A DNA stretch of 13,463 nucleotides from Oscillospiraceae bacterium (GTDB taxonomy: Bacteria > Bacillota_A > Clostridia > Oscillospirales > CAG-272): the NCBI GenBank assembly GCA_015064425.1, contig SVSF01000046.1, positions 1 to 13,463 on the forward strand, written 5' to 3'. The notes under the pieces were generated by a model that was not told where the DNA came from, did not search any database, and saw nothing but the letters and a program-made list of their open reading frames with translations. Positions 6,082 through 12,858 of this stretch are shown piece by piece. Both the position numbers and the translations under genes were made by a program. The first letter of the stretch is position 1; each line of letters begins with the position of its first letter.

Positions 6082-8268
6082 TCAATTAAATTTTATAAGG
6101 TCAGATGGCATTTTTAATCCGTCCCTGAATATTCCCGTTATACAGTAGAAGGTGCTTGCATGCATCTCCTCTCCGTTTTCTCCATTTGCGGGCCAATACA
6201 GAGTCCATGCATCAGATTCGAAATTAAGACGAAGCTCATCGGAGGAGAAATTCTTTGCATTCTTCATCCAAAGATAACAGTTTCCGTCCTTTTCTCCAAC
6301 GTACATCTCGACTCCGTAATCCTTCATAAAGCTGTGAAGGTTCTTCTGTCTGCCAGAGCCGCGTGCCCACGCATAGAAATTAATAAACACCTTCATTTCA
6401 TAGGTATCCACCTTTTTCCAGCTTATTCCGTACATGCTTTCAGTATCGGTTACGTCAATATCCCACTCTGAAACTACGTCCCCCGATATCGCATATACAT
6501 ATCCCGTTTTTGTACTGTCGGAAGCTACAAATTGTATCTTTCTCTCACCAAGATCATCGGGAACACAGGTGATAAATTCAAAAGGCTCGCTTTCTACTCG
6601 GTTCCATTTAAAGCTAGCCTCACGTTTTTCGGGCCATCCTCCACCGGGATCACCAAAGGAGAAGGAATTATCCATCCAGATAAAATAACAGTCGTCTATC
6701 TTTTTTACATAAGCATGTACATCAAAAGGAGTGCCCTTCTTCCATGTACTTATGGGATGGTTATTAATATAAAATTTTTCGGGATCAAGCTTTATCCAAC
6801 CGTCCGCGTTCCTTTCGCTTGTCTTTTTTACAGCATTATATATCTTAGAGCTTATAGCATAGATACCGCCTGAACAATCGAAATCGGGGCAAAGATACTT
6901 TACACTGTTTTTATCCTGATCAATGTCTGCTTCCTTGAAAAGCTTTACAAGCTCTTCTTCGTCGTTCATTTTTAACGGAAGCTTTTCTATACCGGACTGA
7001 ATTGCCTCGGAGTCGGCTTGCTGAATTTCAAGCTTGGCTTTAGCTTCTATCTCTGTCATATATCCTTTTGCTACCAGAATATCCGTAAGCTGTTCAAATA
7101 TGACAGATGCTAAAATTGCATAGCCCTTATCATTCAAATGTATATTATCGGGAGAAAGCTTTGGATCTGTAGTTGATGCGAATGTATCGATATAGTCAAG
7201 CTCAAGCTTTTTTGCAAGATTTTTTATTGCAGGATTTACATTTTTCTTTATAATGTCACCGAACATTGGGCAACTGGGTGCTGAGCAAAGCACAACAAGA
7301 GGATCACTCTCGAGCTCCTGATATTTGTTAATGATATATGTAGCATCCTTTTGAAGAATATTCATATTTTTACCGCCCGAGATAGATGCATCGTTGGTAC
7401 CGAGCATTATAATAACTATATCGGGTTCAAATTTAAGACTCTTCCCGAAGGCCTTTACGTTTGTTGCATACTCATAGCCGTAGTCAATTGTGGAGAACAT
7501 ATAGGTGGCTCCGCCCTGGCCGAAGTTTACGCCGTTATAATTCGCACCCAGCCATTTGCTGACAAGCGCAGGATAACTGTTTTCATCTTGATTTGTACAC
7601 TGGCTGCTCCATGTCAGGCTATCACCTACGAAGGCAACTTTTATCTTTTTATTTTCTGCCTCGCTAATGCAATTTTCAGCGATCTCCTTCGTTACCGCTC
7701 CCTCTTTGTAAAGCTTTTCTATGAGCATATCGTATCTTCCGTCAGCCGTAGGAAGAGCGAGAGCTTTCTCAGCTATTTCTTCCATATACCTTCCGAGGAA
7801 ACTCTTGCTGCCGCAGATCTCATCACTTATAAGATCCTTTGCTCTTGCAAAAGAGATAAGTTCGGAATATTCCAGGCCTCTGATAATATCACCATATCCG
7901 AGGATCATAAGCATAGCGGTAATATATTCCTGTGCCGTGCACTCCGCATCCGGACTATAAGAGGTATCTGACGTTCCCTCTGTAAGTCCATTGGTATAAA
8001 GATACTTTACGTAAGGTCTCGTCCAATTCGGAAGATCTCCGAAAGCCAATCCCTCTCCGCCCGCAGCTATTGCCTCCTCTTCTTTGCCTAAGAAGCGAAC
8101 AAGCATTACCGCTGCCTGAGCGCGAGTGGGAATACTATCAGGCTCGCATTCCATATCCGGAACAATGAACTGATCTGTTTCAGTATTATCTTCGAAGGTA
8201 CTTCCGCATCCCGCAAATGCAGAAAGAACAAAAAGCATCGCAAGAATAAATGTTGATATTTTTTTCAC
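6082..8268 (-). CDS. Lipoprotein with partial SLH, SGNH hydrolase and duplicated C-terminal domain
   Basis: This 728-residue exported protein starts at GTG (8268), supported by GGAGG nine bases upstream. Residues 1-21 form a lipoprotein signal with lipobox FAGC (Cys21), so it should be tethered to the outer face of the membrane. Residues 47-128 are SLH-like (PTRAQAAVMLVRFLG ... YSPDAECTAQEYITAMLMIL), but the first half of the SLH repeat seen in the neighbour is absent. Residues 209-400 are an SGNH/GDSL hydrolase: Ser217 in GDSL, Gly in FGQGGA (249-254), Asn292 in GTND, and Asp374/His377 in SPDNIH. All catalytic positions are present, so esterase or deacylase activity is expected; the substrate is unknown. 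Residues 466-711 hold two related modules that I do not recognise. It is a tandem paralogue of the upstream gene, with no promoter of its own visible. Confidence 0.9.
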   Translation of the reverse strand: MKKISTFILAMLFVLSAFAGCGSTFEDNTETDQFIVPDMECEPDSIPTRAQAAVMLVRFLGKEEEAIAAGGEGLAFGDLPNWTRPYVKYLYTNGLTEGTSDTSYSPDAECTAQEYITAMLMILGYGDIIRGLEYSELISFARAKDLISDEICGSKSFLGRYMEEIAEKALALPTADGRYDMLIEKLYKEGAVTKEIAENCISEAENKKIKVAFVGDSLTWSSQCTNQDENSYPALVSKWLGANYNGVNFGQGGATYMFSTIDYGYEYATNVKAFGKSLKFEPDIVIIMLGTNDASISGGKNMNILQKDATYIINKYQELESDPLVVLCSAPSCPMFGDIIKKNVNPAIKNLAKKLELDYIDTFASTTDPKLSPDNIHLNDKGYAILASVIFEQLTDILVAKGYMTEIEAKAKLEIQQADSEAIQSGIEKLPLKMNDEEELVKLFKEADIDQDKNSVKYLCPDFDCSGGIYAISSKIYNAVKKTSERNADGWIKLDPEKFYINNHPISTWKKGTPFDVHAYVKKIDDCYFIWMDNSFSFGDPGGGWPEKREASFKWNRVESEPFEFITCVPDDLGERKIQFVASDSTKTGYVYAISGDVVSEWDIDVTDTESMYGISWKKVDTYEMKVFINFYAWARGSGRQKNLHSFMKDYGVEMYVGEKDGNCYLWMKNAKNFSSDELRLNFESDAWTLYWPANGENGEEMHASTFYCITGIFRDGLKMPSDLIKFN

Positions 8269-8298
8269 AAGATATTACCTCCACTAGAAACAAAAAAT

Positions 8299-8340
8299 AT
8301 TCTGATAGGATCCACACCGAAATGCAGACCCCATCAGAAT
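8299..8340 (-). terminator. Intrinsic terminator between the two SLH-SGNH genes
   Basis: In the minus-strand transcript AUUCUGAUGGGGUC pairs with GAUCCUAUCAGAAU over 14 positions (two G-U) around a 14-nt loop and is followed by AUUUUUUG. It lies 11 bases after the first gene's stop. Only about 20 bases remain before the ribosome binding site of the next gene, too few for a promoter, so the second gene must rely on read-through. Confidence 0.88.
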
Positions 8341-8351
8341 CAAAAGACCCA

Positions 8352-10556
8352 TTAATTGAATTTTACGAGATCATTCGGCAATTCCGCTCCGGGTCTGGCT
8401 ACACTCGTAATACAGAAGAACGTGCTTTGGCACATTTTTCCGTCTGATTCCCATCCAAGAGTCCATGTATCAGATTCAAAATTGAGATGTATCTCGTTGG
8501 TCGAGAAGTTCTTCGCATCCTTCATCCAGAAATAGAAGTTCCCGTTCTTTTCTCCGACGTACATTTCAACTTCATAATCTCTTAAAAGCTTATCAAGGTT
8601 CTTCTCTCTGAAGAAGCCTCTGTTATCCGCATTGTGTGCCCACGCATAGAAAGGTATATCTACCTTCATTCCGTATGTATCAACCTTTTTCCAGGTAATG
8701 CCGTACATTTTTTCGCTATCCGTCTCATCGATATTCCATTCGGAAACAATATCTTCGGTTATAGTGTAGATATATCCTGTCTTTGCACTGTCTGTAGCTA
8801 TAAACTGTATCTTTCTTCCGCTGAGCTTGGTTGCATCGCATACGATAAATTCAAATTCATCGCTGGTGCCTCTGCTCCATGAGAACTTATTGTTTGCGCA
8901 AGTCCATCCTCCGCCGGGATCTCCAAAGGAGAAGGTATTGTCTGCCCAGATAAAATAGCAGCCTTTTATTTCTTTTGTATAAGCTCTTGCATCAAAAGCT
9001 CCGTTAGGAGCCCAAGTATTCATAGGATAGTCTCCGATGCAGAACTTTTGAGGATCAAGCAAAGTCCAACCGTCTGCATTTTTTTCTCCGGTCTTATCGA
9101 GCGTCTTGTACATCTTTGCGCTTATAGCGTAAATACCGCCTGAGCAATCATAGTCCGGACAAATATACTTAACGCTGTTTCTCTTTTGATCAAGTCCTGC
9201 TTCTTTATAAAGCTTTACAAGCTCAGCTTCGTCGTTCATCTTTATAGGAAGTCTTTCGATGCCTGCCTTGATAGCCTTAAGATCTGCCTGCTGAAGTGCA
9301 AGTTTTGCCTTTGCTTCATCTTTTGTCATATATCCATTTTTAACAAGGATATCGGTAAGCTGTTCAAAAATAGCCGATGCGAGAATAGCATAGCCTTCAT
9401 CCGTGAAATGCACGTTGTCGGGAGAAAGTCTTGGATCGGTAGTCGCCGTAAAGGTGTCGATATAATCAAGACGAAGGCGCTTCGCCATATCCTTAAGCGC
9501 AGGGTTAACGCTGTTATTTATAACAGTTCCGAGCTGAGGACAGCTGGGAGCAGAACATACAACTACAAGAGGATCGCTCTTAAGCTTTTGGTACTGATTG
9601 ATTATATGTGTTGCATCCTTTGTCAAAATGTTCATATTGTTTCCGCCGGAGATGGCTGCATCGTTGGTACCGAACATTATGATCACTATATCAGGTTCAA
9701 ATGCAAGGCTCTTTCCGAATGCCTTTACGTTGGTAGCATACTCATAGCCATAGTCAATTGTGGAGAACATATAGGTGGCTCCGCCCTGACCGAAGTTTAC
9801 ACCGTTATAATTTGCACCCAGCCATTTGCTGACGAGCGCAGGATAGCTGTTTTCATCCTGATTAGTGCATAATCCGCTCCAGGTAAGGCTGTCGCCTACA
9901 AAAGCTACTTTTATTTTCTTGCTTTCTGCTTCATCGATAAAATCACCGGCAATTTTTTCTGTCACGGCTCCTTCTTCGTAAAGCTTCTCTGCAAGCATAG
10001 GATATCTTCCGTCAGCCGTAGGAAGTGTGAGGGCAAGTCTTGATATTCCTACCATATGGTCGCGGAGAAAACTCTTGCTATCATAATTTTCGTCATTTAT
10101 AAGGTCCTTTGCTCTTGCAAAAGAGATGGCATCAGAATATTTAAAATCCCCATTCTTATCACTGTAGCCGAGAGCTCTCAGCATAAATGTAGCGTACATT
10201 TGTGCAGTACACTCTGTATCCGGGCTGTAAGTCGTATCAGACGTTCCGGCTGTAAGATCGTTATCGTAGAGATATTTTACATAGGGCTTCGTCCAATCCG
10301 GAAGATCTGTGAAGGGTAATCCTTCACCGCCTTCAGCTTTTGCCTCTGCTTCTTTGCCTAAGAAACGAACCAGCATTACCGCCGCCTGAGCTCGTGTAGG
10401 AACGCTCTCAAGCTCATATCCTCTATCCGTTCCCAAAAACAGTCCTGCTTCCTTCAAGTCATCTGCTGCTTCCGTAAACTTTACAGCAAAGATCGAAGTA
10501 GGAAGAATACAAAGCAGGGCAAGGAAAATTGCCATTATTCTGAACGATGTTTTCAT
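8352..10556 (-). CDS. Secreted SLH-SGNH hydrolase with duplicated C-terminal domain
   Basis: This 734-residue protein starts at ATG 10556, five bases after GGAGG; an ATG 12 bases further upstream lacks a site. Residues 1-24 form a type I signal peptide (cleavage near SIFA-VKF) without a lipobox Cys. Residues 26-132 hold one full SLH-like repeat: AADDLKEAGLFLGTDRGYEL, then VPTRAQAAVMLVRFLGK, a variable loop and CTAQMYATFMLRALGYSD. The SGNH hydrolase domain (about 215-405) has Ser223 in GDSL, Asn298 in GTND, and Asp380/His383 in SPDNVH. Residues 406-465 are a helical linker. Residues 473-720 hold two related, unrecognised modules rich in Trp, Tyr and Phe. It may act on cell-wall or plant polysaccharide esters outside the cell (inference from domains). 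It is the promoter-proximal member of the tandem pair. Confidence 0.9.
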   Translation of the reverse strand: MKTSFRIMAIFLALLCILPTSIFAVKFTEAADDLKEAGLFLGTDRGYELESVPTRAQAAVMLVRFLGKEAEAKAEGGEGLPFTDLPDWTKPYVKYLYDNDLTAGTSDTTYSPDTECTAQMYATFMLRALGYSDKNGDFKYSDAISFARAKDLINDENYDSKSFLRDHMVGISRLALTLPTADGRYPMLAEKLYEEGAVTEKIAGDFIDEAESKKIKVAFVGDSLTWSGLCTNQDENSYPALVSKWLGANYNGVNFGQGGATYMFSTIDYGYEYATNVKAFGKSLAFEPDIVIIMFGTNDAAISGGNNMNILTKDATHIINQYQKLKSDPLVVVCSAPSCPQLGTVINNSVNPALKDMAKRLRLDYIDTFTATTDPRLSPDNVHFTDEGYAILASAIFEQLTDILVKNGYMTKDEAKAKLALQQADLKAIKAGIERLPIKMNDEAELVKLYKEAGLDQKRNSVKYICPDYDCSGGIYAISAKMYKTLDKTGEKNADGWTLLDPQKFCIGDYPMNTWAPNGAFDARAYTKEIKGCYFIWADNTFSFGDPGGGWTCANNKFSWSRGTSDEFEFIVCDATKLSGRKIQFIATDSAKTGYIYTITEDIVSEWNIDETDSEKMYGITWKKVDTYGMKVDIPFYAWAHNADNRGFFREKNLDKLLRDYEVEMYVGEKNGNFYFWMKDAKNFSTNEIHLNFESDTWTLGWESDGKMCQSTFFCITSVARPGAELPNDLVKFN

Positions 10557-10578
10557 GTTGACCTCCATTAGTCTCTCA

Positions 10579-10598
10579 CCTGTTTTTTACAAAACAAG
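10579..10598 (-). promoter_or_regulatory. 5'-UTR hairpin before the secreted SLH-SGNH gene
   Basis: In the transcript CUUGUUUU pairs with AAAACAGG (8 bp, one G-U) around a GUAA loop, about 12 nt before the GGAGG site. It may stabilise the mRNA; it has no U-tract and leaves the ribosome binding site free. Confidence 0.4.
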
Positions 10599-10635
10599 CG
10601 GAATTATTTCAATAACAAGGTATATGCTGTCTAAA

Positions 10636-10664
10636 ATTATAACATATCGTTGTTTTTTTATCAA
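10636..10664 (-). promoter_or_regulatory. Sigma-A promoter of the SLH-SGNH pair
   Basis: On the minus strand a -35 TTGATA (10659-10664), a 17-bp spacer and a -10 TATAAT (10636-10641) preceded by TG (extended -10) give a strong predicted promoter. The leader before the start at 10556 is about 73 nt. Confidence 0.88.
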
Positions 10665-10676
10665 TACAGCAAAATA

Positions 10677-10702
10677 AAAAACTCAGGGTGTCCTGAGTTT
10701 TT
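10677..10702 (-). terminator. Intrinsic terminator after the Nudix gene
   Basis: An 11-bp perfect stem (AAAAACTCAGG / CCTGAGTTTTT) with a 4-nt loop is followed on the minus strand by TTTTTTATTTT. It begins immediately after the Nudix stop codon and ends just before the next gene's promoter. Confidence 0.9.
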
Positions 10703-10703
10703 A

Positions 10704-11282
10704 TCATTTGTATCCCATTTTTTCAAGAGCTTTTATAAGGATCTCACCGTGATCGAAAGCCAAAGTCTCATCTGTCAGATATTCCACACCGATACGTGAC
10801 CCTTCACTGCGGTAACTATAGCGTATATCAGTGTCTCCGCATCTCAGTTCTACCGTATCTTCGTCTGCTCTAACAGAAAACCATGCAGTTTCCTTTGCAT
10901 CGTCACCGGCAACAGGTCTGCAGCATCCGTAAACCGCAGAAGATGCATATACCTGAGATACCACCCATCCTCTGGGGTCTCTGCCGGGTCTTGTAAAAAG
11001 TCCTATCTCGGTAAGCGGCATTCCCTCTATACCCGTTTCTTCAAAAAGTTCTCTCTCCGCCGTCTGCTCTATACATTCGTTTGCATTGGCAAATCCCCCG
11101 GGCAAAGCCCATTTTCCTATATAGGGATGTCCTCCTCTTTTTATAAGAAGAACAGCAAGTTCTCCTTCTTTCTCGGTAAAGATAACCACATCGGCGGTAA
11201 GAGAAGGTTTGGGATAATTTTTCTGTTTATACGATTCGAGAAATTCTTCTTCTGTCATTCCTTTAGCATCGCGCATTTTCAT
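10704..11282 (-). CDS. Nudix hydrolase (ADP-ribose pyrophosphatase-like)
   Basis: This 192-residue cytoplasmic hydrolase is expected to cleave a nucleoside diphosphate linked to another moiety. The full Nudix box GX5EX7REUXEEXGU is present: GGFANANE, then CIEQTAE and RELFEETGI, preceded by the strand AVLLIKRGGHPYIGKWALPG. The tail LAFDHGEILIKALEKMGYK is typical of the ADP-ribose/ADP-sugar group near NrtR, but no winged-helix DNA-binding domain follows, so a regulator role is unlikely. The start at 11282 is chosen because AAGGAG lies five bases before it. A longer frame to 11309 has no ribosome binding site and runs into a hairpin. It follows the alcohol dehydrogenase by 69 bp with no clear promoter in between, so it is probably expressed by read-through. 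The true substrate cannot be told. Confidence 0.92.
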   Translation of the reverse strand: MKMRDAKGMTEEEFLESYKQKNYPKPSLTADVVIFTEKEGELAVLLIKRGGHPYIGKWALPGGFANANECIEQTAERELFEETGIEGMPLTEIGLFTRPGRDPRGWVVSQVYASSAVYGCCRPVAGDDAKETAWFSVRADEDTVELRCGDTDIRYSYRSEGSRIGVEYLTDETLAFDHGEILIKALEKMGYK

Positions 11283-11308
11283 TTCCGCTCCTTCGTTTAA
11301 AATTGCCA

Positions 11309-11340
11309 AAAGCGGGCTGTCGTTGCAGACAGTCCGCTTT
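11309..11340 (-). terminator. Hairpin after alcohol dehydrogenase, probably a leaky terminator
   Basis: A 13-bp stem (AAAGCGGGCTGTC / GACAGTCCGCTTT, one G-U) with a 6-nt loop begins 11 bases after the dehydrogenase stop. On the minus strand the U-tract is poor (UUUU, then GGCAAUUUU), and no promoter is visible between it and the Nudix gene, so partial read-through is likely. Confidence 0.75.
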
Positions 11341-11351
11341 AAATTTTTATA

Positions 11352-12569
11352 TCAGAAATCAACTTCGGTGTCGTAGTAGCAGCACTTGAGAAGCTTTTCC
11401 ATTTCCTCAACAGAAGGCTGACGGGGATTGGATCCTGTGCAAGCATCTCCGATAGCATTAACTGCGATATCGTGGAGTCTCTCAAGGAATACTTCTTCTG
11501 GAACGAAGCCCTGCTCGCAGGGATAGCTGTCAGCACCGTAGTTCTTGATGCAGTGAGGAATGTTAAGATCGTCATTCATCTTGCGCAAGAATGCGATGAG
11601 GAGCTGGACCTTTTCCTCAACGGAGCAACCGCCGAGTCCGATGTGATCGGCGATCTCAGCATAGCGCTTTGCAGCAGTCTCGTTCTTTGCGTTGAATGCA
11701 ATTACCTTGGGAAGGTACATAGCGTTTGCAGCACCGTGGATGATGTGTGCGCCGAAATCAGCAAATACAGCACCTGTCTTGTGAGCCATAGAGTGAACGA
11801 TACCGAGAAGTGCATTGGAGAATGCCATACCTGCAAGGCACTGTGCATTGTGCATTGCACCTCGCTTGTCCATATCGCCGTTGTAGGACTCAACGAGATC
11901 GTTCTTGATCATCTTTATTGCATGGAGAGCAAGGGGATCTGTATAATCACAGTTAGCTGTGGAAACATATGCTTCAACTGCATGAGTGATAGCGTCCATA
12001 CCTGTGTGAGCAACGAGCTTCTTAGGCATTGTTTCAGCGAGTTCAGCATCAACGATAGCAACGTCGGGAGTGATCTCGAAGTCAGCGATAGGATACTTGA
12101 TACCCTTGGAATAGTCTGTGATGATAGAAAAAGCGGTAACTTCGGTAGCTGTTCCGGATGTAGAAGGAATAGCACAGAAGCGAGCCTTCTTACGAAGTGC
12201 GGGGATACCGAATACAACACACATTTCTTCAAATGTGATCTCGGGATACTCGTACTTGATCCACATAGCCTTTGCAGCATCGATAGGAGATCCGCCGCCC
12301 ATAGCGATGATCCAGTCGGGCTGGAACTTGAGCATTGCCTCTGCGCCTCTCATAACTGTTTCAACAGAGGGGTCGGGCTCGATACCTTCAATAATTTCAA
12401 CTTCCATTCCTGCTTCTTCAAGATAAGCTTTTGCCTTATCAAGGAAGCCGAACTTCTGCATTGCGCTTCCGCCTACACAGATCATAGCGCGCTTTCCGGT
12501 AAATGTCTTAAGTACTTCAAGTGTGCCCTTACCGTGGTAAAGATCACGGGGGAGTGTAAATCTTGCCAT
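11352..12569 (-). CDS. Iron-containing (group III) alcohol dehydrogenase
   Basis: This 405-residue cytoplasmic NAD(P)-dependent alcohol/aldehyde oxidoreductase is close in style to the ADH half of AdhE and to clostridial butanol dehydrogenases. The N-terminal nucleotide-binding part shows GGGSPIDAAKAMW (91-103) and IPSTSGTATEVTAFSIITD (134-152). The C-terminal metal site is visible as Asp192 and His196 in HTGMDAITHAVEAYVS, His259 in GIVHSMAHKTGA and His278 in HGAANAMYLP. The loop between the last two histidines is about five residues longer than in FucO. All four ligands are present, so it should be active; ethanol, butanol or 1,2-diol substrates cannot be separated by eye. The start is supported by GGAGG eight bases upstream. 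Its codon use looks more optimised than its neighbours', consistent with high expression in fermentation. It has its own promoter and a palindromic upstream site. Confidence 0.95.
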   Translation of the reverse strand: MARFTLPRDLYHGKGTLEVLKTFTGKRAMICVGGSAMQKFGFLDKAKAYLEEAGMEVEIIEGIEPDPSVETVMRGAEAMLKFQPDWIIAMGGGSPIDAAKAMWIKYEYPEITFEEMCVVFGIPALRKKARFCAIPSTSGTATEVTAFSIITDYSKGIKYPIADFEITPDVAIVDAELAETMPKKLVAHTGMDAITHAVEAYVSTANCDYTDPLALHAIKMIKNDLVESYNGDMDKRGAMHNAQCLAGMAFSNALLGIVHSMAHKTGAVFADFGAHIIHGAANAMYLPKVIAFNAKNETAAKRYAEIADHIGLGGCSVEEKVQLLIAFLRKMNDDLNIPHCIKNYGADSYPCEQGFVPEEVFLERLHDIAVNAIGDACTGSNPRQPSVEEMEKLLKCCYYDTEVDF

Positions 12570-12627
12570 TTTTTGTTCCTCCGATTTATAATCAAATTTT
12601 ATTTTAAGCGTTCTTCGAACCGTACAT

Positions 12628-12656
12628 ATTGTAACATTTTCTTTTATTTTTGGGAA
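12628..12656 (-). promoter_or_regulatory. Promoter of the alcohol dehydrogenase gene
   Basis: On the minus strand a -10 TACAAT (12628-12633) with an extended TGT in front lies 17 bp after a weak -35 TTCCCA (12651-12656). The start point is estimated near 12621. The weak -35 suggests dependence on an activator. Confidence 0.7.
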
Positions 12657-12666
12657 TTATGAGTTT

Positions 12667-12697
12667 GTTATATCAAAGATATGTTTATTGATATAAC
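12667..12697. promoter_or_regulatory. Perfect 10-bp inverted repeat, likely operator of the dehydrogenase
   Basis: GTTATATCAA (12667-12676) and TTGATATAAC (12688-12697) are perfect inverted repeats separated by 11 bp. The centre falls about 61 bp upstream of the predicted dehydrogenase start, a classic position for an activator dimer. The half-site does not match the Rex box TTGTTAA-N4-TTAACAA, and the regulator is unknown. No U-tract follows it on either strand, so it is not a terminator. Confidence 0.65.
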
Positions 12698-12820
12698 CGC
12701 GCAAAACTTTTATAAAGAGCCTGAAAAGAAAAAGTTTGTGCAAATTGTATAAATTTTGATTGTATTTTTTTACATTAATTCCATTGATTAAATTGGACAT
12801 ACTATGATAAAATGAGGGTG

Positions 12821-12852
12821 TTGATAATATAGAATATTATCATTGGTATAAT
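12821..12852 (+). promoter_or_regulatory. Promoter of the leader RNA/alpha-galactosidase unit with overlapping Fur-box-like palindrome
   Basis: A perfect -10 TATAAT (12847-12852) stands downstream of TTGATA (12821-12826) with a long 20-bp spacer; at 17 bp the -35 would be a poor ATAATA. A 21-bp perfect palindrome (12822-12842: arms TGATAATAT and ATATTATCA, centre AGA) covers the -35 region. Its outer half-sites TGATAAT and ATTATCA, seven bases apart, equal the outer half-sites of the 21-bp Fur-family box, but the inner half-sites do not match. A bound protein here would repress, or, with a MerR-type mechanism, correct the long spacer. A weaker promoter, TTGATT-18-TAAAAT, lies at 12784-12813. 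Confidence 0.65.
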
Positions 12853-12858
12853 CGATAG

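Larger units (their letters stand above)
6082..10556 (-). repeat. Tandem gene duplication (two SLH-SGNH paralogues)
   Basis: The two adjacent genes align over their whole length except at the N-terminus. Similarity is uneven. A stretch of 55 residues in the SGNH domain (from CTNQDENSYPALV to AFGKSL) is identical in both, with a 38-nt identical DNA run (7481-7518 and 9751-9788), while the C-terminal modules have diverged clearly. Confidence 0.92.

Noticed and set aside
7351..7971. 206-codon plus-strand frame, and a similar 228-codon frame at 9186-9872
   Set aside because: Both are antisense to the same part of the two paralogues. Their mutual similarity comes only from the duplication of the real genes.
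11472..12662. 396-codon open frame on the plus strand
   Set aside because: It is fully antisense to the alcohol dehydrogenase, has no ribosome binding site and is Cys/Ser-rich low-quality sequence. The dehydrogenase carries all family motifs, so this is a shadow frame.
12667..12697. Rex binding site upstream of the alcohol dehydrogenase
   Set aside because: The palindrome is perfect, but its half-site (TTGATATAAC) and 11-bp spacing do not fit TTGTTAA-N4-TTAACAA.
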